A stretch of 14,114 nucleotides of DNA from an uncultured Muribaculaceae bacterium (GTDB taxonomy: Bacteria > Bacteroidota > Bacteroidia > Bacteroidales > Muribaculaceae). Both the position numbers and the translations under genes were made by a program. Of the stretch, positions 1 to 8,075 are shown one piece after another (the first letter of the stretch is position 1; every line of letters starts with the position of its first letter). The notes below the pieces were generated by a model. The model was given only the letters and a program-made list of their open reading frames with translations. It was not told the origin of the DNA and ran no database searches. The DNA is taken from assembly GCA_910578365.1 (NCBI GenBank), contig CAJTRC010000063.1, positions 1 through 14,114 on the forward strand, written 5' to 3'.

Positions 1-170
1 CGAGTGGAATGGTAATTTCTGTATCAACATTATTTTTTGAATTAATGGATTTTTAAAGTTACCCCCGCCTTGGCGTCTCTTTTGCTGAATTGCTAAAAGA
101 TACGCCACCGGGAATTTAACATTTATTATTAAACACCCTCTTATTGAGAAGTCCCTTAGGGGGCAGGCAT
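1..170. other. Non-coding left edge
   Basis: No gene can be supported here. The three forward frames all meet stop codons within the first 60 bases, so at most the last few codons of an upstream gene could be present. The stretch is AT-rich compared with the genes to its right. It lies downstream of the regulator stop codon, so it should contain the 3' end of that transcript, but I see no strong hairpin followed by a T-run on the minus strand. Confidence 0.5.
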
Positions 171-3131
171 TTACATCGAATCCATCTCGGCAACGCGTTG
201 CCGAGATGCCGCCATGGCGGCATCCTCAGGCACAAAGTCGATGAGGAACTGCACAAGGCTCGTGTCGGAGGCAAGGGCCAGCTTCTTGCGCAGACGGTAG
301 CGGGCGGTTTCGACTCCACGCACCGACAGGTTGGTGAAACGCGATATCTCTTTTGTCGAAAGATTCATGCGCAGCAAAGCACAGAACTTGAGGTCGGATG
401 CCGTCAGAGCAGGGAATGCCTTGCGCAGATTGCGGAAGAAGTGCTCGTGGATAAGGTCGAAGTTTTTTTCAAACACGTCCCAGAATACACGGCTGTCGCC
501 TTCGTCGCTGATTTCGCGCAGCACACGCTCGGCATTGCGCGAGGGGGTACCCTTGAGGCGCTGGTCGGCCAGACTTGCGCGCAGGTTCTCCACAGCTTGC
601 TTGCGAGCGTAATTGCCCAGCGCCATCGAAGCCAGTTCCTTGCTTTTTTCCGACAGCTCGCTTTCCAGCAACCGCTTCTGCTGCTCGGCTATAATCAGGG
701 CCTGCTCGCGTATACGACGGTCCTGCTCGGCCTTTGCCTCGTCGAACTCCCGCTGGCGGCGCTTTATGCTCCGCCTGGTGTTAAGATGAGCTATCAGAGC
801 AATCAGGGCCATCGTAATCAATATATATGCGGTAATGGCCCACCAGCGCAGAGGCCACGGCCTGAGTACCTCGAAGCTGTAGCAGACGAGGTCGATTTCC
901 TTGCCGGCGGGGTCAAGCACGGCACACTCCAGACGGTGGCTGCCGCCTCCGAGGCGGGTATATGTCATTTCGGGCAAGACACTCAGTGTGTCGGACTGCT
1001 CGTCGCCGTCGATTCTGAAACGGTAGCGGTACGGCGTATGGTCGTAGTTCGGATAGCTGAGTATGAGCTGCATGTTGTTGTCGGCCAGCACTGGCACTTC
1101 GTCGGACTTCAAAGGCAGCCGTACGAACTTGCCTTGGGCGTCGTATGAGCCTATAGCCTTGATTCGCAGTCTGAATGCAGGGTGCGGAGAGTATATCGAA
1201 GCCATATCAACAATGCCCAGACCGTCGTTGAGCGTAAACAGGCAGGTGTCGCCGAAGTGTGTTATACTGCAGTTGTCGCCGTTGCTCTGCCGTGGAAATA
1301 TCGACACCGGTATGGAATACAGCATATGGTATTCGCCCCGGGCGAACTCCACAAGGTTGTACGAATCGGCGCACGACAGCCATAAGCGGCTGTCGTCGAC
1401 AGCTTCGGCATGCCTTACGGTGGAGTGGCCGGCCAGACAGCGGTTCAGCTTGTCTTCGGGGCGGAATGAGTCGCTGTCTTCGTCGTAGACATAGAATCCG
1501 TTGCCCTGCGCGAACACTATGCGGCCCCTGATTTTCATTACAAAGCACTGCGCTGGCACGCTATCGCCGCTTACATTGGGGTAGAATCGGCAGGTGACGG
1601 ATGGCTCACTGCCGCCGCGTGGCGCCGTGATATGCGCTTTCAGCACACCGTTGGTAAGGTGCGAGCACCAGATGGTGCCGTCGGCGTCGACTTCGAGCTG
1701 ACGTACCGGCGCGTTTAGCCCGGATATGGGCGCTGCGTACTGCCAACGGCCGTCGTCGTCGCGCAGATACGACTGCAACGGGTAGTACGACGACTGCAGC
1801 AGCATGTCGCGGCCATTTATGGTGGCTTTTTTGATGTCGGTACCGCTTATCGGGCGCAACAGCATCGTGCCCTCGGAATCGATGGCGAGAGTGCAGTCGT
1901 TGCCACCTATGAAAGTCTGGCCGTTGAAGCTGCGCACACACCAGTTTTGCCCTTTGGTACCGGGTATGAGCGAGAATTTACCGGCCTCCGGGTCAAAGTC
2001 GTATGCGCCTTGGTTGGATGCGACTATCAGGTGGCCGTTATGACGCCCTACACTATACACCATGCCCAGATAGGGGCCACCCTGGCCGGTGCGCAGTATA
2101 CGGTACGGCAGTCCTGTGTGTATCAGCGATATGCCGTCGTCAAGTGTTGCCCACAGGTTGCCGCCTGAATCGGAGCAGAGGCCCAGCACCGAATTGTTGT
2201 GTAGCCCGGTGGATAAATCGAAATGACCCAGCCTGCGTCCGCTACGGTCGATATGGAATATGCCGTTGCCTACTGTGCCGACATACAGTGTGCCGTCGGC
2301 AGCTTCGGCCACTCGGTTTATGCGGCAGAACTTCAGTTCGCTGTCTATTTCGGTACGCAAAGCGCGCGGAAAGCCATCCTCGACGCGGAAAATAAGATGA
2401 TCCTGTGTAAAAATCAGAGTTCCGTCGGGCACTCTGTCGCAGTGGTCAGGCACATCGTCGGGAACACTCACAGCCATGATGTGGCTGCCGAATGCGCTCA
2501 TGTGCCAGTATCGCCGCCAGCCTCCGCGTTCGTAGCGGTAAAAGCTGCCGTTGGTGCGCTGCACGTACAGCCGGCCGCAGATGTCGAAGCAAAACAGCGG
2601 ACGCATCGTGCCGTCGCCCTCAAAATCAGGACGTTCGGATATCTCGCTCTGCAGCACTTCAACCTTGCCGCTGCTGCTGTCGTAGCTGTAAATGTTGACA
2701 AAACTCTGGAAATAAATTTTGCCTGCCATACTCCGTATGCTCCATATTTCTTCGTTGGCCATGTTGAAGCCCATGCCGCTGTCGGCCAACGGCACATATC
2801 GCATGGCCCCTTTTTCGTCGCGATGAAAGTAGCCGAAGCTCTCGAAGGTGCCGGCATAAATGCGGTCGCCCTCGCACAGTAGCGCGCGCACTATAGTACC
2901 TCGTGGCAGCTTCGAAAGCTGCCAGCGGTAGCCGTCGAAACTGAGCATACCGGCATTGTTGCCGAAGTGCATCACGCCGCACGAATCCTGAACGGCGCAC
3001 CAGTTCTGTAGCATGGCACCGTAGTCGCTGTCGTTGTAGTTGCTCACCACCGGCAGGAAATGCCTGTCGAGCGAAGCCCCGGCAACAGTAGCCCAGCAGA
3101 GGATAATCAGTTGCAGAATCAGTTTTTTCAT
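171..3131 (-). CDS. Membrane-spanning one-component PUL regulator (propeller sensor, Y_Y_Y, TM, LuxR-type HTH)
   Basis: Probable transcriptional activator of the divergent susC operon, 986 aa. A signal peptide (about residues 1-19) exports a long periplasmic sensor made of beta-propeller-type repeats (about 20-685). A Y_Y_Y-type domain follows (about 689-756, with the motif PYRYRFRIDG), then one membrane helix (about 764-783), a charged coiled-coil linker (about 785-860) and a C-terminal LuxR/GerE-type helix-turn-helix (about 905-965, core LSTKEISRFTNLSVRGVETA). There is no histidine kinase or receiver domain, so it is not a hybrid two-component regulator. The sensor matches the size and layout of hybrid two-component sensors, but the output is a direct HTH, a general plan shared with SusR. 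The start at 3131 gives a good signal peptide (MKKLILQLIILC) and lies about 35 nt downstream of a good promoter. The last 20 residues run past the HTH and are encoded by two overlapping perfect palindromes. The ligand is unknown; an oligosaccharide released by the neighbouring enzymes is the obvious candidate. Confidence 0.92.
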   Translation of the reverse strand: MKKLILQLIILCWATVAGASLDRHFLPVVSNYNDSDYGAMLQNWCAVQDSCGVMHFGNNAGMLSFDGYRWQLSKLPRGTIVRALLCEGDRIYAGTFESFGYFHRDEKGAMRYVPLADSGMGFNMANEEIWSIRSMAGKIYFQSFVNIYSYDSSSGKVEVLQSEISERPDFEGDGTMRPLFCFDICGRLYVQRTNGSFYRYERGGWRRYWHMSAFGSHIMAVSVPDDVPDHCDRVPDGTLIFTQDHLIFRVEDGFPRALRTEIDSELKFCRINRVAEAADGTLYVGTVGNGIFHIDRSGRRLGHFDLSTGLHNNSVLGLCSDSGGNLWATLDDGISLIHTGLPYRILRTGQGGPYLGMVYSVGRHNGHLIVASNQGAYDFDPEAGKFSLIPGTKGQNWCVRSFNGQTFIGGNDCTLAIDSEGTMLLRPISGTDIKKATINGRDMLLQSSYYPLQSYLRDDDGRWQYAAPISGLNAPVRQLEVDADGTIWCSHLTNGVLKAHITAPRGGSEPSVTCRFYPNVSGDSVPAQCFVMKIRGRIVFAQGNGFYVYDEDSDSFRPEDKLNRCLAGHSTVRHAEAVDDSRLWLSCADSYNLVEFARGEYHMLYSIPVSIFPRQSNGDNCSITHFGDTCLFTLNDGLGIVDMASIYSPHPAFRLRIKAIGSYDAQGKFVRLPLKSDEVPVLADNNMQLILSYPNYDHTPYRYRFRIDGDEQSDTLSVLPEMTYTRLGGGSHRLECAVLDPAGKEIDLVCYSFEVLRPWPLRWWAITAYILITMALIALIAHLNTRRSIKRRQREFDEAKAEQDRRIREQALIIAEQQKRLLESELSEKSKELASMALGNYARKQAVENLRASLADQRLKGTPSRNAERVLREISDEGDSRVFWDVFEKNFDLIHEHFFRNLRKAFPALTASDLKFCALLRMNLSTKEISRFTNLSVRGVETARYRLRKKLALASDTSLVQFLIDFVPEDAAMAASRQRVAEMDSM
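183..208. repeat. 26-bp perfect palindrome inside regulator 3' end
   Basis: Bases 183-195 (CATCTCGGCAACG) are the exact reverse complement of 196-208 (CGTTGCCGAGATG). It overlaps a second palindrome at 205-224 and lies in the codons for the last residues of the regulator, 10 bp before its stop codon. In RNA it could form a very stable hairpin. It could be a REP-like element, a 3'-end mRNA stabiliser or a protein-binding site; the sequence alone does not decide. Confidence 0.9.
205..224. repeat. 20-bp perfect palindrome overlapping the previous one
   Basis: Bases 205-214 (GATGCCGCCA) are the exact reverse complement of 215-224 (TGGCGGCATC). It shares bases 205-208 with the 26-bp palindrome, so the two form a compact double-hairpin block of 42 bp. 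Both lie in the regulator tail beyond the helix-turn-helix domain. Confidence 0.9.
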
Positions 3132-3171
3132 AGCCGCATAAGTGGCGCCGCTGTGGTAGGCGCCTTGGCTG

Positions 3172-3202
3172 CAAAGTTAACAAATAAAAAATAACCCTGC
3201 AA
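3172..3202 (-). promoter_or_regulatory. Promoter of the regulator gene
   Basis: On the minus strand, TTG (3202-3200), a 20-nt spacer and TAACTTTG (3179-3172) match the Bacteroides sigma-ABfr promoter form (TTG at -33, TAnnTTTG at -7) exactly. Transcription would start near 3166, giving a leader of about 35 nt before the ATG at 3131. No Shine-Dalgarno sequence is visible, as is common in this phylum. Confidence 0.7.
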
Positions 3203-3209
3203 GTTTTTT

Positions 3210-3242
3210 ACTGAATTTTTCAGTCGGTAATTATCGGTAATT
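3210..3242. promoter_or_regulatory. Candidate operator: inverted repeat plus 10-bp-phased direct repeat
   Basis: ACTGAA (3210-3215) and TTCAGT (3219-3224) form an inverted repeat with a 3-nt spacer. It is followed at once by TCGGTAATT at 3224-3232 and again at 3234-3242. The direct repeats are one helical turn apart, so a dimeric or tandem-binding protein would meet both copies on the same face of the DNA. The block sits just upstream of the regulator promoter and about 80 bp upstream of the susC -33 box. That the LuxR-type regulator binds here is inference. Confidence 0.4.
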
Positions 3243-3319
3243 CAACATATTGTAGCATGGCGAAGTAGTAAAAACGTAGTATTTTCGGGCTCTGACGTAT
3301 CATTGTAGTAGGTGAAAAA

Positions 3320-3350
3320 TTGCTAAGAAATGCATCAATATCTAATTTTG
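3320..3350 (+). promoter_or_regulatory. Promoter of the susC operon
   Basis: TTG (3320-3322), a 20-nt spacer and TAATTTTG (3343-3350) match the Bacteroides -33/-7 form fully. Transcription would start near 3356, giving a leader of about 88 nt. The spacing is the same as in the divergent regulator promoter. Confidence 0.7.
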
Positions 3351-3443
3351 CCGTCGAATCTTTTGCCCGATTATGGCGGGCTGCAAATATTCTATACCAA
3401 AAGGAAATAGTTAATCTAAATACCAAACCAACAACAAACACAG

Positions 3444-6400
3444 ATGAAGAAGCAAATCTTATCTTTTCTGATCGCGCTACTGTGCACCTCGGCCATGGCT
3501 ATGGCACAGCGCACGATAACAGGTACGGTAACCGATGCGGGCGGTGAACCCGTAATAGGCGCATCCGTAAATGTACAAGGTTCGACCGAAGGCACAGTCA
3601 CCGACATCGACGGCCATTTCACACTGCCGGGCGTACCTTCCGATGCCACCATCACCATTTCTTATGTAGGCATGGCCACTCAGGATATAAAGGTGGACGG
3701 CCGCAACAATCTCGATGTAGTGATGAAAGACGACAACCTGCACCTCGACGAAGTGGTGGTAATCGGCTATGGTTCGGCCAAAGCCAAGGACCTTACCGCC
3801 CCTATTACCACAGTGAGCGGTGCAGATATTACCAACATACCCAGCTCGTCGCCCATGGGAGCGCTGGCAGGCAAGGTTCCCGGCGTGAACGTCATCAACT
3901 CGGGCGCTCCGGGTGCAGGCCCCACAGTGCAGATTCGCGGTATCGGCTCCTTTACCGCTGCTTCGCCCCTGTATGTTGTCGACGGCATGTTCTACGACGA
4001 TATCAACTGGCTTAACAACGATGACATCCAGGAATTGTCGATTTTGAAAGACGCGTCGGCTGCCGCCATCTACGGTGTCAAGGCCGCCAACGGCGTGGTT
4101 CTCGTTACCACCAAGAAGGGTTTCAAGCACCAGAAAGCCAAAATCACCTACAACGGCTATGTGGGTATGCAGAAAGCCACTCACCTGCTAAAAATGTGTA
4201 ACGCGCACGAATACGCCGAAATGCTCATGGACGCCAGCCCCGACGCTTACAGCAGCTTCCTGCAGGCATCGGTCGACAACTTCGGCGGCAATATGGACAA
4301 CCTGACATTCAATGCCGATACCGACTGGTACGACCAGCTGCTGCGCACCGCCGTTATCACCAACCATAACCTCAACATCAGCGGCGGCGGCGAACGCGCC
4401 ACCTACTCATTGGGCATGAGCTACCTTTACCAAAACGGTATAATGAAGGCCGACAACGACTACGAGCGACTGAACTTCCGCGCACAGCTCGACTATGAGG
4501 CCACCAACTGGATGAAAGTAGGTTTCAACGGCGTGTTCTCAAACAGCACCCAGAACAATGCCAACGCCAGCGCCTGGCAGCAGGCATTCAACATGCCCTC
4601 TATCATGCCTGTGTATGACCAGAACTATGCACCTACATTCCCTGAGAAATTCGCTTCACCCGAAATCCTCGGTTTCACAAACAACTTCTACAACCCTGTT
4701 GCGACTGCGTTCTACAACAAGGCACGTAACCGCAACTACCAGGCGATGACAAATTTCTTCGCCGACTTCACCATCCTGCCCCAGAAGCTCAACTTCAAGA
4801 CCAGCTACGGCTACGACTTCGCCTCCACCCGCGCCGTTAACATGGGTATACCCTACTATGTAAGCAACAACCAGCACCGCGAGGTATCGGAGCTTATCAA
4901 GGAAGACAGCCAGTGGAACAAGTGGGTATGGGACAACGTACTTACCTATAAGGACAAATGGGGCCGGCACGGCTTCGGCGCCATGGTAGGCTACTCCATG
5001 CGTCAGGAAAGCTACCACTTCCTCAAAGGCACCGCTCAGAATGTACCTTACGAAAACGAAGAATGGTGGTACCTCGCGAACGGCAATGGCGACACCACCA
5101 AGGCCGAGGACAACGGTACACGCTACCGCAGCCAGAGTGTGTTCACCCGACTGAACTATGACTTCGACAGCCGCTACCTGCTTATGTTTACCTTCCGTGC
5201 CGACGGTTCGTCGAAGTATCAGGAGAAATGGGGTTATTTCCCCTCGGTAGGCGCCGCATGGAACATCAGCAACGAAGAGTTCATGCAAGGACAGAACTGG
5301 GCCGACTTCCTGAAGCTGCGCGCATCGTGGGGTCTTCTTGGTAACGACAAGGTGAGTGCATCGGACGGCTTCGCATCCATCACCACCGGCAACGGAGCCT
5401 CGGGCATCTTCGGCTCAATGGGCACCGGCATCGGCACACCTGTGACCGGCTTCTACGACAACTCGTTCTTCAGCTGGCTGCGCTGGGAAAAGGTAGCCGA
5501 AACCAACGTCGGTCTGAGCTATCAGACCCTCAACGGCCGACTTAGCGCCGAACTCGACTGGTTCTACCGCCTCACCACCGAGGCCGTGATTTCGCCCTCA
5601 ACCCCCATATTCGGCAATGCTCTGGCCGGCAACTGGGGCAAGATTCTCAACACCGGTGTTGACATTTCCGTAAACTGGAACGACCGTGTAGGCGACTTCA
5701 AATACTACATCGGAGCCAACCTCTCCACTCTCCACAACCGTGTGAAAGCTCTCCGCGGCGGTCTGAAGTACATTATCGGCGGACGCACTGTAAACATGGT
5801 AGGCGAGCGCATGAACTCCTTCTACGGATATGAAGTTGAAGGCATTTACCAGACCGAAGAAGAAATCAAGGCCGACCCCATTGCCGTGGCCAACGGCCTC
5901 GAACCCGGCGACTTCAAATACCGCGACATCAACAATGACGGCCAGATTGACGGCAACGACCGCGTGACACTCGGCTCGTACCTGCCTTCGGTAAGCTACG
6001 GACTCAACTTCGGCTTCTCAATCCGCAACTTCGATTTCGCCCTCAGCACCTATGGCCAGGCCGGCGCCAAGATGTTCAACCGCAAACGCCAGCTGCGCTT
6101 CGCACAGAGCAACTACAACTTCGACCACGACCAGTACGTAAACCGCTGGACCGGCCCCGGCTCGACCAACGAATATCCCTCGGCCAAGGCACTGACCAAG
6201 AGCTGGAACGTAAGTTCGTCGGCAACAGCCTCGAATAGCTACTTTGTTGAATCGGCCGACTTCTTCCGCATCCAAAATATCACCATGGGCTACACCTTCC
6301 AGAACATCAAGATGGGCAACTACACCATGCCCGGCGTGCGTCTGAGCCTTACCGCCGACCGCCCCTTCTCGTTCTTCAAAGCCAACACTTTCTCGCCCGA

Positions 6401-6491
6401 ACTCACCGGAGCCGACGGCGCCGAGGGCTGGGATACCCAGGTGTACCCGCTCAGTTCTACTTTCACTTTCGGCGTGCAGCTTGATTTCTAA
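3444..6491 (+). CDS. susC: SusC-family TonB-dependent outer-membrane oligosaccharide transporter
   Basis: A 1015-aa outer-membrane porin that imports oligosaccharides with energy from TonB and works under a SusD lid. A signal peptide (about residues 1-22, ending AMAMAQ) is followed by a carboxypeptidase-regulatory-like beta domain (about 23-98, starting RTITGTVTDAGGEPVIGASV). The TonB-box region LDEVVVIGYG (101-110) comes next, then the plug, with the family motifs LYVVDG (176-181) and the segment ending LKDASAAAIYG (201-211). A long beta-barrel ends in an aromatic residue (FGVQLDF), as expected for outer-membrane insertion. Length and motif order are typical of full-length SusC proteins, with no break. 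Translation starts at 3444 after an A-rich leader without a Shine-Dalgarno sequence. The susD start is 19 nt downstream, so the two are surely cotranscribed. The transported glycan cannot be read from the protein; the neighbouring enzymes suggest glucan oligosaccharides. Confidence 0.97.
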   Translation: MKKQILSFLIALLCTSAMAMAQRTITGTVTDAGGEPVIGASVNVQGSTEGTVTDIDGHFTLPGVPSDATITISYVGMATQDIKVDGRNNLDVVMKDDNLHLDEVVVIGYGSAKAKDLTAPITTVSGADITNIPSSSPMGALAGKVPGVNVINSGAPGAGPTVQIRGIGSFTAASPLYVVDGMFYDDINWLNNDDIQELSILKDASAAAIYGVKAANGVVLVTTKKGFKHQKAKITYNGYVGMQKATHLLKMCNAHEYAEMLMDASPDAYSSFLQASVDNFGGNMDNLTFNADTDWYDQLLRTAVITNHNLNISGGGERATYSLGMSYLYQNGIMKADNDYERLNFRAQLDYEATNWMKVGFNGVFSNSTQNNANASAWQQAFNMPSIMPVYDQNYAPTFPEKFASPEILGFTNNFYNPVATAFYNKARNRNYQAMTNFFADFTILPQKLNFKTSYGYDFASTRAVNMGIPYYVSNNQHREVSELIKEDSQWNKWVWDNVLTYKDKWGRHGFGAMVGYSMRQESYHFLKGTAQNVPYENEEWWYLANGNGDTTKAEDNGTRYRSQSVFTRLNYDFDSRYLLMFTFRADGSSKYQEKWGYFPSVGAAWNISNEEFMQGQNWADFLKLRASWGLLGNDKVSASDGFASITTGNGASGIFGSMGTGIGTPVTGFYDNSFFSWLRWEKVAETNVGLSYQTLNGRLSAELDWFYRLTTEAVISPSTPIFGNALAGNWGKILNTGVDISVNWNDRVGDFKYYIGANLSTLHNRVKALRGGLKYIIGGRTVNMVGERMNSFYGYEVEGIYQTEEEIKADPIAVANGLEPGDFKYRDINNDGQIDGNDRVTLGSYLPSVSYGLNFGFSIRNFDFALSTYGQAGAKMFNRKRQLRFAQSNYNFDHDQYVNRWTGPGSTNEYPSAKALTKSWNVSSSATASNSYFVESADFFRIQNITMGYTFQNIKMGNYTMPGVRLSLTADRPFSFFKANTFSPELTGADGAEGWDTQVYPLSSTFTFGVQLDF

Positions 6492-6510
6492 TGCCTAAAA
6501 ACTATCAACA

Positions 6511-8016
6511 ATGAAAATAAATTTCAAAAACATATTCGCCGCAGCCGCTTTGAGCCTTACCATGGTGGCTCTGCCCTCCTGCGACTACCTGGACATCGAA
6601 CCGGAAAAGACTCTGCCCGGCGAGAGCCTCGACTATACCCGCACCGAAGACATGTACGGAGCCGTCAGCGGCTGCTACTCGTCGATCCGCACCAACAACA
6701 TGCACTGGATTGTAAATCTGATGACTGTAATCCGCGACGGCGATGTATGGTCGGGCCGTGTCGATGACCAGGGCGACCTTGTGACCATGGGCAACGCCTA
6801 CCAGTACAACAGCTCATGGTGGGGCGTGAACGAAACCTGGCGCAACTACTATCAGATGATACGTATCTGTAACGAGGCCCTTGGTATTCTCGACAACTAC
6901 GCACAGCATATCAGCGACGAAAACGACATGGCCAAGTACCGCAGCTACTGCGGCGAGGTGCGCATAATCCGCGCCCTGGCATACTACCGCCTGGCCCAGT
7001 TCTTCGGCAATGTGCCTATTCTGAACAACAACTATCAAGACAACTTTACCCCCTCGACACGCGAAGTGGTGTATGAGTACGCGCTAATTGACCTCGACTA
7101 CGCCATGAAGAACACACCCAAGGTACGCCCCAACCAGATGGAGCACATGGGCGCGTTCTCGGGCTACACCGCGCAGGCCCTCGCCGCAAAAATATATCTG
7201 CAATTGGGCAACTACCAGCAGGTAAAGACTCTCACCGACGAGATGATAAACAGCGGCCTGTTCCAGCTCTACCCCGACTACTACCAAATGTGGAAGATAC
7301 CCGGACGCCTCTGCAACGAATCGCTCGCCGAATGTCAGGTAACCGACTTCGGCCTTGGCTCGGGTGACTATATCGGCGTAGACCAGTTCTTCAACTGCGC
7401 CGGCCCCACCATCAGCAACGACAACACCGTGCTCAAGAGCACCGGCGGCTGGAACTTCGTGGGTTACTTCGACAGCTTCTATAACTGGGCCATCGACCGC
7501 GGTGAAACCGTGCGCGCCACCACCTCCTTCCTGGTGGGCGGCACCACAACCCCTTCAGGCGACCTGGTGAAACCAGCCGGCAACCCCAACAACACCAATA
7601 TCTGGAACGGCAAATGGTACCTGCCGCTCGATCAGTTTACCGAAGGTCGAACCACCTACGGCAGCAACAACAATGTGCGCATACTGCGCTACGCCGACAT
7701 ATTGCTGATGAACGCCGAGGCAAAGGTGCGTCTTGGCGAGAACGGCGACACTCCTTTCAACCTTGTACGCAAACGCGCCAACATGCCTGAGCTTACCAAC
7801 GTAACCGTCGACCAGATTATTGATGAGCGACGCATGGAGCTCTGCTGCGAATGGGGCGAGCGCTATGCCGACCTTGTCCGCACCGGCAAAGCTGCATCGG
7901 TTCTGGGTCCCAACGGATGGACTGCTGACAAAACCTACTTCCCCATACCCCAGACTCAGCTCGACCTGGCTCCGGACTTGCTGAACGAGCCATTCACCAC
8001 TCTGACACTGTTCTAA
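6511..8016 (+). CDS. susD: SusD/RagB-family surface glycan-binding lipoprotein
   Basis: A 501-aa outer-membrane lipoprotein that binds glycan at the cell surface and caps the SusC barrel. The signal peptide ends in the lipobox LPSC with Cys24 as the lipidated residue. It is followed by DYLDIEPEK, a start very common in SusD proteins; the early acidic residues suit a surface export signal. The body shows the usual helical SusD features, including the N-terminal YGAVSGCYSSI region, RIIRALAYYRLAQFFGNVP, and a C-terminal ADILLMNAEAKVRLGE region followed by IIDERRMELCCEWGERYADLVRTG. It lies 19 nt after susC. No gene for an extra surface glycan-binding protein follows; after 59 nt that contain a strong hairpin, the enzyme genes begin. 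Confidence 0.97.
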   Translation: MKINFKNIFAAAALSLTMVALPSCDYLDIEPEKTLPGESLDYTRTEDMYGAVSGCYSSIRTNNMHWIVNLMTVIRDGDVWSGRVDDQGDLVTMGNAYQYNSSWWGVNETWRNYYQMIRICNEALGILDNYAQHISDENDMAKYRSYCGEVRIIRALAYYRLAQFFGNVPILNNNYQDNFTPSTREVVYEYALIDLDYAMKNTPKVRPNQMEHMGAFSGYTAQALAAKIYLQLGNYQQVKTLTDEMINSGLFQLYPDYYQMWKIPGRLCNESLAECQVTDFGLGSGDYIGVDQFFNCAGPTISNDNTVLKSTGGWNFVGYFDSFYNWAIDRGETVRATTSFLVGGTTTPSGDLVKPAGNPNNTNIWNGKWYLPLDQFTEGRTTYGSNNNVRILRYADILLMNAEAKVRLGENGDTPFNLVRKRANMPELTNVTVDQIIDERRMELCCEWGERYADLVRTGKAASVLGPNGWTADKTYFPIPQTQLDLAPDLLNEPFTTLTLF

Positions 8017-8027
8017 TAATCAATATG

Positions 8028-8060
8028 GCAGCGCGGTGCATCGCGCACCGCGCTGCTTTT
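8028..8060 (+). terminator. Hairpin with T-run between susD and the enzyme genes (likely attenuator)
   Basis: GCAGCGCGGTGC (8028-8039) pairs perfectly with GCACCGCGCTGC (8045-8056) around a 5-nt loop and is followed directly by TTTT. It begins 12 nt after the susD stop codon and ends 16 nt before the next start codon. The form is that of an intrinsic terminator with a short T-run. Since the next gene follows closely with no clear promoter of its own, it probably lets part of the transcripts through, or protects the susCD 3' end after processing. Either would give more SusCD than enzyme. Confidence 0.65.
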
Positions 8061-8075
8061 CAATAATCCGATGCC

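Larger units (their letters stand above)
3132..3443. promoter_or_regulatory. Divergent regulator/susC control region
   Basis: This 312-bp gene-free gap holds a promoter for each direction, at 3172-3202 (minus) and 3320-3350 (plus). Between the two -33 boxes lie candidate operator elements: an inverted repeat ACTGAA-TTT-TTCAGT (3210-3224), a tandem TCGGTAATT repeat with a 10-bp period (3224-3242), and three copies of GTAGTA (3265, 3276, 3305). The susC leader (about 3356-3443) contains a small possible hairpin (GCCCG 3365-3369 with CGGGC 3377-3381) and ends in an A-rich, C-rich stretch without a Shine-Dalgarno sequence. Confidence 0.75.

Noticed and set aside
144..1148. 334-aa open frame on the plus strand antisense to the regulator
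   Set aside because: It lies wholly inside the regulator gene and its translation has no recognisable domain. It follows from GC-rich codon use on the true strand.
3365..3381. Leader hairpin before susC as a riboswitch
   Set aside because: The stem is only 5 bp with a 7-nt loop, and no known riboswitch pattern is recognisable.
3320..3547. 75-aa plus-strand frame crossing the susC leader
   Set aside because: It begins at the susC -33 box and overlaps the true susC start in another frame; no signal supports translation.
3477..4184. 235-aa antisense open frame inside susC
   Set aside because: It overlaps the conserved SusC N-terminal and plug region, whose motifs are all on the plus strand, and has no own signals.
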